Shown here one piece after another: positions 17,136 through 27,247 of a stretch of 64,000 nucleotides of DNA. The notes under the pieces were generated by a model. That model made no database searches. It had not been told where the DNA came from and saw nothing but the letters and a program-made list of their open reading frames with translations. The first letter of the stretch is position 1. The number at the start of each line of letters is the position of its first letter. Source of the DNA: Rhodanobacteraceae bacterium (GTDB lineage: Bacteria; Pseudomonadota; Gammaproteobacteria; Xanthomonadales; Rhodanobacteraceae). A program made the position numbers and the translations under genes. The stretch is taken from contig JAEUPP010000039.1 of NCBI GenBank assembly GCA_016790075.1, forward strand, positions 248,001-312,000. The letters are read 5' to 3'.

Positions 17136-18563
17136 TCATTCGCCGACTGCGACGCGATGGCAACTGCCATTGGTCAGATCGACACGGACTATCTCGTGCG
17201 CGTTGGTATTCGCAATCCACAGGGATCCCTGCCCCAGACTCACGCCTTCGAGTTCGTGGAAGCGGTAAGGCATGTTGAAGCTGCGCGTTTCACCGTTCTT
17301 GAGATTGATCGCCTTGAGCTTGCTGTTGTAGCTGTCGGCGACGAACACAAGGCCGCGCGGATCAACAGCGATACCCTGCGGATGCTGCAAACGCACGGCA
17401 TCGCGTTTGCCTGAGGCATCGCCAAACTCCCAGAGTCCAGCGCCCACCAGGGTCGTGACCCTACGGTCGGCAACGCGGATCACCCGCACCGCACCGGCGC
17501 CTGCATCAGCGACGAACAGCGCCGGACCCAGTGCCGCGATACCGGCTGGCTGGGCGAAGCTTGCATAATGGCCGGTGCCGTCTTCGAGGCCGAACCGCCC
17601 CGAACCCGCAAGCACATCGAGCGTACCGCGCACCAGATCAAGATCCCAGACCTGATGCTGACCGGCCACCGTCACGTACAAATGCTCGTTGTGCAGCGCA
17701 AGATCAACCGGCGCGCACATTCCAATCGCCGCTGGCTGGGTAAACTGCAGCGGCCGGTCGCGACCGACCTTGCCGGTACCAATTACGGTCTCGACATCGC
17801 CCGAGAGCAAGCGAACGCGACGCACGGCGTGATTGCCAGTATCGGCGATATAAAGGCAGTCCTTGCCTAGCGCCAACCCCTGCGGCGAAGCCAGACCGCA
17901 GTCGACCAGGCGTCCGTCCCAGTAACCCGCATTGCCGGAACCGAATTGGCGCAGGATGCGACCTTCCGCAGTGGTTACAAGCACGCGATGGTGCGCCGTA
18001 TCAGCAATGTATAAATGTCTATCCGCCGCAATGACACGCGACGGAAACGCGAGCGGCAGGCGCGGCTCGGGGTGACCGACCGCCGGCCAGCTCTCATAGA
18101 CACGCAGGTCATTGGCAACGGCTTCATCAAGCAGCGCGCTGATGCGATTGTCGATTTCCTGGCGCCGCCCTTCCCCGGTGAAGATCGCCACCGGACGCAC
18201 CTGGGCATCGAGCAGAACGACACTGGGCCAGGCCTGCACGCCCAGCTTCTGCCAGAGCACGAAGCCAGGATCACTCGCTACCGGATGGCGCAGCTGGTGC
18301 CGGTTGACCGCCTTTAGCACTGCCGCGGCGCTGAGCTGCGCGGTGTAGCGCGGAGTATGGATGCCGATCACACAGAGGCCGTCGTGATGCCGGTTTTCCA
18401 GCCAGGCAAGGTCACTCAGCCAATTGACGCTGTTGACATTGTCGTAGGTCCAGAAATACAGCAGGGTGACGCGTCCGCGCAGCTGCTCGCGCTGCGGGAT
18501 CTGGCTGGTGTTGACCCATTCCAGTTCGGCCGGAAACTCGAACACTTCGACCTGCTGCGCCAT
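17136..18563 (-). CDS. Thioredoxin-fold/NHL-repeat protein (NHLRC2-like)
   Basis: From the ATG at 18563 the product is 475 residues; the frame extends upstream to 18605. Residues 1-140 resemble the thioredoxin-like domain of NHLRC2 proteins ('GRVTLLYFWTY', 'WPSVVLLDAQ'). The motif normally read as 'CCINC' is DNVNS here, so no redox cysteines remain. The rest forms an NHL beta-propeller with repeats such as 'LYIADTAHHRVLV', 'LYIADTGNHAVRRV' and 'VFVADSYNSKLKAI'. The function of the bacterial family is poorly known. Without the cysteines a scaffolding or ligand-binding role is more likely than disulfide exchange. Confidence 0.85.
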   Translation of the reverse strand: MAQQVEVFEFPAELEWVNTSQIPQREQLRGRVTLLYFWTYDNVNSVNWLSDLAWLENRHHDGLCVIGIHTPRYTAQLSAAAVLKAVNRHQLRHPVASDPGFVLWQKLGVQAWPSVVLLDAQVRPVAIFTGEGRRQEIDNRISALLDEAVANDLRVYESWPAVGHPEPRLPLAFPSRVIAADRHLYIADTAHHRVLVTTAEGRILRQFGSGNAGYWDGRLVDCGLASPQGLALGKDCLYIADTGNHAVRRVRLLSGDVETVIGTGKVGRDRPLQFTQPAAIGMCAPVDLALHNEHLYVTVAGQHQVWDLDLVRGTLDVLAGSGRFGLEDGTGHYASFAQPAGIAALGPALFVADAGAGAVRVIRVADRRVTTLVGAGLWEFGDASGKRDAVRLQHPQGIAVDPRGLVFVADSYNSKLKAINLKNGETRSFNMPYRFHELEGVSLGQGSLWIANTNAHEIVRVDLTNGSCHRVAVGE

Positions 18564-18692
18564 CACCGTTGTCCCGCTGCTATCGTGCCGGCGGATTATG
18601 CGCAATCCGCCGACGGGGCGTAATACGCTCAGGAAAAGGCTGGTGACTGCAATCCTTGCCGGCAGAAACCGCGCTACGACAAGTCAATGCCA

Positions 18693-19148
18693 TCAGCAGC
18701 GCCCACGCGCCACGACAGCCCGCGAGAATGCCTCGGCCAGGTCGATAACGGCGTCGAAATCGGCTGCCTGACCGTAGTAAGGGTCAGGTACCTCCGGCGG
18801 CAGAGCCAGGTTCGCAAAGGCCAGCGCAAGTGCGCTCTGCGCCGTCGCATCGGCCGGACGCCGCCGCTGGATTTCGACCAGATTGCTGCGGTCAGCCGCC
18901 AGCAGCCAGTCATAGTGGCGGTAGTCGCCGGCACAGAGTTGCCGCGCGCGATGCGCCTCCAGCGAATAGCCACGCCGCAACGCCGAGGCGAGGCTTCGTG
19001 GGTCGGCCCCCTGCCCCAGATGCCAGTCACCGGTACCGGCCGAGGCGATCTCCCAGTCGAAACCGGCTTGCTGCGTGTGCGCGCGCAACACGGTTTCGAG
19101 TACCGGTGAACGGCAAATATTGCCCAGGCAGACCAGGAGAATTTTCAT
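18693..19148 (-). CDS. Low-molecular-weight protein tyrosine phosphatase
   Basis: This 151-residue protein carries the P-loop CLGNICRS near the N-terminus (nucleophile Cys7, Arg13) and the general acid in VPDPYYG (Asp about 122). Such enzymes dephosphorylate phosphotyrosine or phosphoarginine and often regulate exopolysaccharide export when next to a Wzc kinase, but no kinase is present here. The start overlaps the kdsB stop by four bases (ATGA), so it is coupled to kdsB. Confidence 0.93.
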   Translation of the reverse strand: MKILLVCLGNICRSPVLETVLRAHTQQAGFDWEIASAGTGDWHLGQGADPRSLASALRRGYSLEAHRARQLCAGDYRHYDWLLAADRSNLVEIQRRRPADATAQSALALAFANLALPPEVPDPYYGQAADFDAVIDLAEAFSRAVVARGRC

Positions 19149-19903
19149 GCGCCGGCAAGCAGTGCATTGACGCGCGCAAGGTCTTCGGGCGTATCCACAC
19201 CCGCCGGGAAGGGCTCTGGCGCGATGCGCACCGCAATGCGATAGCCGTGTTCGAGTACACGCAACTGTTCCAGCGATTCGGCCGCTTCCAGCGGCGTACG
19301 CGGCAATTGCGTGTAGCGCCGCAGAAACCCGGCACGATACGCATAAATTCCGATATGGCGCAGGAAAGGCACATCCTGCGGCAACCGATCGCGCGACTGT
19401 ACAAACGCATCCCGCGCCCAGGGCAATGGCGCGCGGCTGAAATACAGAGCCATTTCGCCAGAGGCAACCAGCTTGACGCAGTTCGGATTGAACAGCTCTT
19501 CTGCTGAAAGTACTGGCGTGGCCAGGGTCGCCACCGGCGCATCGTTGGCAATCAGCGCCTCGGCGACCGCGCGTATGCCGCTGGCCGGTGCCAGCGGTTC
19601 ATCGCCCTGCAGATTGACCACTACCGTATCGTCAGACCAGCCACGCTGGGCCACGCATTCGGCCAGCCGGTCGCTGCCCGAGGCATGATCCTGCCGCGTC
19701 ATGCAGACCGTGACCGGCTGTCCGGCCAATGCATCGCGGATGCGCCCGTCGTCAGTCGCAACAACCACTTCCCGCGCACCAGCCGAAAACGCACGCCGCG
19801 CGACGTGAACGATCATCGGCTCGCCGGCGATCAGGCTTAACGGCTTGCCCGGCAGCCGAGTTGACGCGTAACGCGCGGGAATCGCGACGATGAATTCGGG
19901 CAT
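19145..19903 (-). CDS. kdsB: 3-deoxy-manno-octulosonate cytidylyltransferase
   Basis: This cytoplasmic enzyme activates KDO as CMP-KDO for lipopolysaccharide inner-core synthesis. The start at [15 protein letters not shown] (19903) fits the family N-terminus better than a Met six codons upstream. Motifs include the nucleotide-binding '[12 protein letters not shown]', '[10 protein letters not shown]', '[10 protein letters not shown]' and '[13 protein letters not shown]'. The product is 252 residues, the normal length. It is co-transcribed with the low-MW phosphatase. Confidence 0.95.
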   Translation of the reverse strand: MPEFIVAIPARYASTRLPGKPLSLIAGEPMIVHVARRAFSAGAREVVVATDDGRIRDALAGQPVTVCMTRQDHASGSDRLAECVAQRGWSDDTVVVNLQGDEPLAPASGIRAVAEALIANDAPVATLATPVLSAEELFNPNCVKLVASGEMALYFSRAPLPWARDAFVQSRDRLPQDVPFLRHIGIYAYRAGFLRRYTQLPRTPLEAAESLEQLRVLEHGYRIAVRIAPEPFPAGVDTPEDLARVNALLAGA

Positions 19904-20274
19904 GGGTGCAGCCGGCAGCAAATGGGCGCGCGATTGTAAGCCGGAGAACGACTACAGAATGCACGTCCCCCCTTTCGCCTGAGCCGCTGCAACACATGCT
20001 TGAGACGTGAGGACCGCGGACATCAGTCCCCGGCGATTGTTGACGTAATGGCTGCGCGCGTACACTGCCGCACGCTGCGGCCCTGGATTAACTTGCGCCC
20101 GCCGGATATTCCTTGCTGCTTCTGCCAAGGCCGCAGATACCGCGCTTTGGCGACGTATCGGCCTCGCTACACAAACGTATGGATGCCTGCCCGGCGGCTT
20201 AAAAAAACCGGGCTACCGGGCAAGCATGCGACTGAACCACTTCACATTCTTCGTTCTTCAGTTCCTGAGTGTTG
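19904..20274. other. Intergenic region upstream of kdsB with a weak terminator
   Basis: About 370 bases without a supported gene. At 20201-20220 the minus strand reads CCGG-TAGC-CCGG followed by seven T residues, a weak candidate terminator for the unrecognised gene that ends at 20275. The remainder should contain the kdsB promoter; no clear box is visible. Confidence 0.4.
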
Positions 20275-21738
20275 TCATTCCTCTCCTGACCAGTTGCGCT
20301 CAAAAAGCTCCTTGGTCGTGTATTCCGCCGTTGGATAATACGGACCCATGACGCTCTCGGCCTGGTTCAACGGGTGGCTCTCGGTCGGGGGCGGAATGTT
20401 CGCTGGCGATTCCGCCCAATCCGGATTGATGACCTGGTACCGCAGGTAGACGACGTTTATCCAGCTTCGTGCGCCCACGTAGTGACCTTCACCGCCACCG
20501 AAATCGAGCCAGATGACGCCATTTTTTCTGGTCGCATTCTTGGGTCGATCTTCCGGCCAGCTCATTACCAGCGTGAAGCAGCCGTCCGCGTCCAACGGAA
20601 CCTCTTCATCAAAGACAGATGTCCAACCAACACCGGAAGGTGCCGATCCGCCTGAGCTACACGACCAGTAGCGCACTTGCGTATTCTGCTCCAGCACCTT
20701 CTGGCGATGCCGGGTTCGGGGGAAAGTGGGCATTTTTCCACGGATGACAACGACCTCGCCAAAGGCCAGGGAAAAACTCTCCATCAGATAAACCGTGCTC
20801 GGGTTATTGGCGAATCCGCCCTTTGAGCTCGCCGGGTACAGCCTCACTCGTTTTTCCGGATCGCTGATGAAGGCCCCTGTAACGTTGTACTGATCGTTCC
20901 AGAACACTTCAAAGGCAGGTCTGCGCTTGCAGGGCGCGTTTCTCGGATCTCTTGAAGCTGCCACCAGGGACAACCATTCATCAAGCGGATAGCCCCCCGC
21001 TTCCCCTGCCTTGGTGACTCGCAATATCTCGGCCATCTCCGGCCCGGTCACCTGCCTTCCGTCTGCGAGGTTGAGTGTGATCTCAGGCAGTCCGTAGGCA
21101 TTCTCGGGCTCCAGTTCGGCAGCGCCCGTTCCGTCATAACCTACGTCCGGAATGTAGACACGTAATGCAAGGTGGACAGGTATTGCTTGATGGCTGCCCT
21201 GGCTCGCCCCTGTATAGATTGTGTTGACCGGCGGGTCGGGCGGTTTGCCCCCTTGGACGACATGTACCGTGTAATTCCGATTGCCCCTGGTGTTCCTGTC
21301 CTGCTCCGGCGAGAAGGGGTTCTTGGACCCAGCATCCGGATTGATGTCGATGTCGATAATGTTGTCGCCGCCATAGAGCTGCCCGGTACTGGACTGCTGC
21401 GCGACGGTGAAGGAAAAGTACCTGGCATGTGGATACTGGCCGCGAATCGTGAGGCTGCACCCCTTCGGCAGCTTGAACTGACCCACGAAGTAGGTACTGC
21501 CCTGATCCGGGTAGAGGTGAGCCTGCTGGATCGGCAACGCGCCCACCAGGCACGCGTACCTGGTCCCCTTGGGCCCGCCCCAGAATATGTCGCCCTGGTA
21601 GCGGCGATTCGTGATCTCAATGGCAGCCAGTGACATCTGCGTCCGTGCGGTAACGTCCCCCGGAAACGCATTGGAGTAAACCTCCCCTGCATCTGGCAGC
21701 TCCGAGCCGGACAGGTCTTTTGCATCAGTCGCCTTCAT
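20275..21738 (-). CDS. Unrecognised 487-residue protein
   Basis: I do not recognise this family. The ATG at 21738 has GAGGTG five bases upstream and is preferred over a GTG two codons earlier. There is no signal peptide or membrane segment. The sequence has many beta-prone stretches and Gly/Pro/Asn turns, including 'GCSLTIRGQYPHARYFSFTV', 'NIIDIDINPDAGSKNPFSP', 'GVIWLDFGGGEGHYVGARSW' and 'NVVYLRYQVINPDW', suggesting beta-sandwich domains. Its base composition looks less GC-biased than its neighbours, and an AT-rich promoter region precedes it, so recent acquisition is possible. It stands alone between kdsB and an NTF2-like gene. Confidence 0.75.
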   Translation of the reverse strand: MKATDAKDLSGSELPDAGEVYSNAFPGDVTARTQMSLAAIEITNRRYQGDIFWGGPKGTRYACLVGALPIQQAHLYPDQGSTYFVGQFKLPKGCSLTIRGQYPHARYFSFTVAQQSSTGQLYGGDNIIDIDINPDAGSKNPFSPEQDRNTRGNRNYTVHVVQGGKPPDPPVNTIYTGASQGSHQAIPVHLALRVYIPDVGYDGTGAAELEPENAYGLPEITLNLADGRQVTGPEMAEILRVTKAGEAGGYPLDEWLSLVAASRDPRNAPCKRRPAFEVFWNDQYNVTGAFISDPEKRVRLYPASSKGGFANNPSTVYLMESFSLAFGEVVVIRGKMPTFPRTRHRQKVLEQNTQVRYWSCSSGGSAPSGVGWTSVFDEEVPLDADGCFTLVMSWPEDRPKNATRKNGVIWLDFGGGEGHYVGARSWINVVYLRYQVINPDWAESPANIPPPTESHPLNQAESVMGPYYPTAEYTTKELFERNWSGEE

Positions 21739-22204
21739 ACTCACCTCAATACAAAAAGTAATATTTAGTTATTTTCTCACAATAGAATTTCCTGTCTTTT
21801 CTTCCACGTGCCGGCACTCAACAGCATGAACACCGGGGCAGTAAGCGAGCTAAAGGCGTATGTCACGATCGACCAGGGATTGTGGCGCTGCATCAGTGTC
21901 CCGATCCGCACGACACAGTAACGTCAGGGTCGGCGGGCAATACGCCTCAAAGCGACTCTCGACGCTTCCGCCCCCCTCCCCTCTTGTGTCGGATGACGGC
22001 GCGCGCATGATGACGCATTTTTTTACATAGTGGAATTAGCTATCTGCGCACGCATTACCCACGACACTGGGCTCCTGCCGCAGCACTCCCCCGCCCGGCG
22101 CCGAGGCCAGGGGGTCGGACATTGCATTTATCGGTTTCGCCGAAAGGCCAGACCAGCCCATGCCTCGAACTGCAACCGGTGTGAGCGAACGGCTAGACCT
22201 TGCG
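21739..22204. promoter_or_regulatory. AT-rich intergenic region, promoter of the 487-residue protein
   Basis: About 465 bases without a gene. Positions 21745-21800 are very AT-rich. On the minus strand TTGTGA is followed by AT-rich sequence including TAAATATTAC before the GAGGTG site, a plausible but unproven promoter. The rest (21810-22200) shows no open frame or repeat I can support. Confidence 0.35.
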
Positions 22205-22597
22205 CTACGCTTGCAACGGCTGCCGATGCACTACCGTGTCGGTGTACTGGTGGAATGAGGCAATCAGGTCCCCATCAAATTTCCACACATGCGCGAATGG
22301 TGCCTTGAAGCTCTTGCCGGTGGCTTTGTAAGTCCCACTGTATTCGCCAAGTGCGACCACGGTAGAGCCCTCCACCACGAACTCCTTGGGCGCAGCAGAA
22401 AAACCCTGCCACTCCGCGCCGATTTTCATGAAAACGTTTTCAAGTACGGCATCGGGGCCGATTGAAATGCCGCCGTAAGGGCCACCAGCAGCTTCGGTCC
22501 AATGCACAGTTGGAGAGAGTGCGCGAAGCACGGAAGGAATGTCGCCGACGGAAAAGGCCTGATAGACGCTGCGCACGAGATCAAGATTTCTGTTCAT
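22205..22597 (-). CDS. NTF2-like/SnoaL-like protein
   Basis: This 130-residue protein from the ATG at 22597 has GGAG six bases upstream; a longer frame to 22633 lacks that support. The sequence pattern 'NLDLVRSVYQAFSVGDIPSVLRAL', split at 20 residues, then 'VHWTEAAGG' and 'FKAPFAHVWKFDGDLIASFHQYTDT' is typical of the nuclear transport factor 2/SnoaL-like cone fold, which includes small isomerases and many uncharacterised proteins. No catalytic assignment is possible. It appears monocistronic. Confidence 0.85.
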   Translation of the reverse strand: MNRNLDLVRSVYQAFSVGDIPSVLRALSPTVHWTEAAGGPYGGISIGPDAVLENVFMKIGAEWQGFSAAPKEFVVEGSTVVALGEYSGTYKATGKSFKAPFAHVWKFDGDLIASFHQYTDTVVHRQPLQA

Positions 22598-22855
22598 AAC
22601 CACTCCGGCAGTGAGCGATTGAACGCCGATCAACCAGCAAGGGCGTGAACGCCAGCCGCCTCACATCAAACGGTCAGAAGACTCGGGCACCCGTATCAAG
22701 GCTATCTGGCGCGCCGCTGACCACCGTCGTGATGACGCTTGCTGCTCCGTACAGTTCCGCGATGTTTCCCGAGTGTTGCTCCATCACCCGGAGAAAGCCA
22801 GCCTTCCCGCGTTGAATGACGGCCACGCAGCGATGTGGCGCAGCGCCGAACCCAA

Positions 22856-24226
<1,371 letters not shown>

Positions 24227-24302
24227 GGGCGCGGGTTCTAATGCGGCGCGGCAGTGTAGCCGCACACGTCCCCGGCCGCACGCCATGTTGCACGTGAATG
24301 CC

Positions 24303-25976
24303 TCAGCCGCCGTCGTCGCGGCGGTCGACAGCAGCCCGGAAGCGACCCAGTTCCACGTCGAACGCAACACTGCGTTTCTGCGGCTCGGCCCCGCGCGCCG
24401 CAGCGGCACGCTTGGTGCTCTTGTTCCGCGCCGGCGCTTTGCGTGGACGCGGCGCAGCCGCTCCTGCCTTCGGCGCTGCTTTTGACGCGGTGGGCGCCTC
24501 GTCCGCCTGCGCAGCGCCGAAGCGCTGATAGGTCGCCTCCACATCACCCGCGCTGAGTTCACCGTCCCAGTCTTCCATAAGAGTCGCGAGCAGCAGCTTT
24601 TCAAATTCGCCGGCGAAGCGCGTCACCACGGATGCCGGATCAGCGACAAGCTTGGCATCGATGATCAAGCCGAAATGCACACGTCCGTTGTAGCTCAGAA
24701 TTGAAATACCCATGCCGATGGTGCCGTTCTGCGGCACCCAGAACATCAGCTCGCGCACCCGCGCACCGGCAAGATAGAGCGGCATCTGCGGTCCCGGCAC
24801 ATTGGTCGCGACTGCCGTCGCCTTGCGGCTGAACAGTTCCAGAGCCGCGCGCTGGATCGCAACCGGCGCCATGCCTACCGCCGCAAGCAGACCGAAGGTC
24901 AGCGCAGCCTGGCGCGAACGCTTGAGCTCACGCATGTTCGCCGCCACACGCTCAAGCCGGCGCAACGGATTGGCCTCGCCTATAGGCAAGTCGAGGAATA
25001 CGAGCCCGAAATGGTTGCCAAGTTTCTTGGCATGTTCCAGCGGCCGCAGATTGACCGGCACGGTGGCCCGGATCGTGAGCCCGTCGGCAGCCTGCCCGCT
25101 GTCAACCAGATGGCCACGCAGTGCGCCGGCAGCACAGGCCAGCAACACATCGTTGACCGTACAGCCCAGAGCCTTGCCCAGGGTCTTGACCTCCTCCAGC
25201 GGCAGCGGCTCGGCCCAGGCCACGCGCTTGCTCACCCCCAGCGGCCCCTTGAACGCCGTGGGTGGATCATCCGGCAGTGACAGCGCAATGGCGAGCTCGC
25301 GGGTGATTTCACCCCCTTCGCGCGCAAGCTCCGCCGCGAGCGCTGGATCTTTCCACATTTCCAGGCCCTTGCCGAGCACCTTCTCGCCGGCGCCAATGGC
25401 CTTGGCAAAGCCGGCCTTGGTCGGTTCCAGCAAGCGCTCCATGACGCCGCCCTGGTCTTTCTTGAGCCAGACTTTCGCCAGCTCCGCATGTTGCTCCACG
25501 GACGGCGAGGCATCGGTCAGCGACAGCAGCACCTGCACCAGAGCAAGGCCGTCGGCATAACAATGATGGATGCGTGAAATCAGCACGCTGCCGCCACGAT
25601 AGTTCTCGACCACATGGAACTGCCATAGCGGCTTGGAATGATCCAGTGGGCTTGAAGCCAGCTGGCTTACCAGTCGCTCAAGCTCGAACTTGTCGGCGGC
25701 ACCGGGCAATGCGGTCAGGCGCACATGCCAGTCGAGGTCGAAGTCGCGATCGGTCTCCCAGGCGGCAGAACTGCCACTGTCAACGGCTTTCTGGCGAAAG
25801 CGGCGGAATGCGAGAAAGCGCTCGGCCAGAAGTTTCTTCAGCGCGGCCAGATCCAGCCGCGTCTCAAACATCAGCACGCCCGTGATCATCATGAGATTGG
25901 TCGGGCTTTCCATGCGCAGCCAGGCCGTATCGACCTTGGACATCGCATCACGCTTGCCACGCAGCACCTCGAACAT
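24303..25976 (-). CDS. Wax ester synthase/diacylglycerol acyltransferase (WS/DGAT)
   Basis: This 557-residue protein starts at an ATG with AGGAG seven bases upstream. The catalytic motif HHxxxDG is present as HHCYADG (His about 138), with the family N-terminus 'DTAWLRMESPTNLMMI' and the conserved 'NVPGP' and 'ISILSYNGRVHFGLI' blocks. It esterifies acyl-CoA with alcohols or diacylglycerol, forming wax esters or triacylglycerol stored as lipid inclusions. Unusually, the last 75 residues form an Ala/Lys/Pro/Arg-rich extension (PRPRKAPARNKSTKRAAAAR), which could anchor the protein to nucleic acid or inclusions. Confidence 0.92.
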   Translation of the reverse strand: MFEVLRGKRDAMSKVDTAWLRMESPTNLMMITGVLMFETRLDLAALKKLLAERFLAFRRFRQKAVDSGSSAAWETDRDFDLDWHVRLTALPGAADKFELERLVSQLASSPLDHSKPLWQFHVVENYRGGSVLISRIHHCYADGLALVQVLLSLTDASPSVEQHAELAKVWLKKDQGGVMERLLEPTKAGFAKAIGAGEKVLGKGLEMWKDPALAAELAREGGEITRELAIALSLPDDPPTAFKGPLGVSKRVAWAEPLPLEEVKTLGKALGCTVNDVLLACAAGALRGHLVDSGQAADGLTIRATVPVNLRPLEHAKKLGNHFGLVFLDLPIGEANPLRRLERVAANMRELKRSRQAALTFGLLAAVGMAPVAIQRAALELFSRKATAVATNVPGPQMPLYLAGARVRELMFWVPQNGTIGMGISILSYNGRVHFGLIIDAKLVADPASVVTRFAGEFEKLLLATLMEDWDGELSAGDVEATYQRFGAAQADEAPTASKAAPKAGAAAPRPRKAPARNKSTKRAAAARGAEPQKRSVAFDVELGRFRAAVDRRDDGG

Positions 25977-26095
25977 GCTCTTCTCCTGCCGCGGCGTGCC
26001 CGCGTTCGCTTCCCGCGTTGTAGCATCGGCGCAGCCCGCGAAAAATACAATGCGGCCGCCGACTGGCCGCTGCCACCACGTTGGAACCCCAGACT

Positions 26096-27247
26096 ATGCA
26101 CCATGCGAGCGACATACTGCTTAGCCTGTTCATCATCTTCGTCGCGGCATAGATCGGTGCCGAGCTCGCCTCGCGCCTGAAGCTGCCGGGCGTCGTCGGC
26201 GAGATCAGCGCCGGTTGCCTGATCGGCCCCTCGGTGCTGGGCTGGGTGACGATCAGCGAGCCGCTGGAAGTGCTTGCCGAGATCGGCGTCGTGTTGCTGC
26301 TGTTCTCCGTAGGCCTGGAAACTCGCCTGGGCGACCTCAAGCAAGTTGGCCGCAGTGCGTTTCAAGTCGGCGTGCTGGGCGTCGTGATTCCGTTTGCACT
26401 CGGTTCGCTCTGGGCCCATGCCAATGGTTTCGACTGGTCCAAGTCGCTGTTCGTGGCGGCGGCCTTTGTTGCGACTTCGGCCGGCATTACGGCGCGTGTA
26501 TTGCAGGAACTGCAGGCGCTGCAGCGCGTGGAGAGCCGCGTGATTCTTGGCGCCGCGATTATCGACGACATCCTCGCCATGCTGCTGCTCGGCGTCGTTG
26601 TTGCGCTGCAGGCCGGGGGCGAAATCAAGGTTGGGCAGCTTGCCGTCGTACTGCTCGAAGCGATCGGCTTCCTTGCGATCATCGGCTGGGTCGGCACGCG
26701 CGTGATGCGGCGCAAGTCGCACTGGCTGGAACGTCCGACCAATCCGCTGTCGCCGCTGACCATCGTCCTGGCCCTGTGCCTGGGTCTTGCCTTCCTGTCG
26801 ACCAAGTTCGGCCTGGCCGCCATCATCGGCGCCTTCCTCGCCGGCATGATCGCCTCGGAAACCGCACAGCGTGAAACGCTGGAACACCAGACCCAGCCGC
26901 TGCTTGCGCTGCTCACGCCATTTTTCTTCGTGGTAACCGGCAGCAAGATTGACCTGGCCGAACTCGCCAACGCCGATGCGCTGATGATGCTCGCCGTCGC
27001 CACACTGCTGGCTATCGCGACCAAGTTCATTGGCGGCTTCCTCGGCGCCTATGCGCTGGGCAAGCGCAGCGCGAGCATCATTGGCGTCGGCATGGTGCCG
27101 CGCGGTGAGGTCGGGGTCGTCATCGCAAGCCTGGGCCTGGGCACTGGCGTATTTTCGCCGCGCGTCTATGCGGTCATTGTTGCCATGTCGCTGCTGACCG
27201 CGATGATCACGCCACCGATACTCGCCTGGCAGCTCAGACGCCCCTGA
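26096..27247 (+). pseudogene. Cation/proton antiporter (CPA2-type) with in-frame TAG
   Basis: From the ATG at 26096 the frame reads MHHASDILLSLFIIFVAA, then a TAG at 26150-26152, then IGAELASRLKLPGVVGEISA without any frame change. Both sides belong to the first helix and loop of a Kef/NapA-like antiporter, so codon 19 has become amber. Downstream the protein is intact: 'GCLIGPSVLGW', the ion-binding Asp pair in AAIIDDILAML, and ten or more hydrophobic segments to the TGA at 27245-27247. Full length would be 383 residues. An internal ATG at 26234 could start a product lacking helix 1 and the conserved Gly-Pro loop. Either a pseudogene, a sequencing error, or suppression. Confidence 0.85.
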
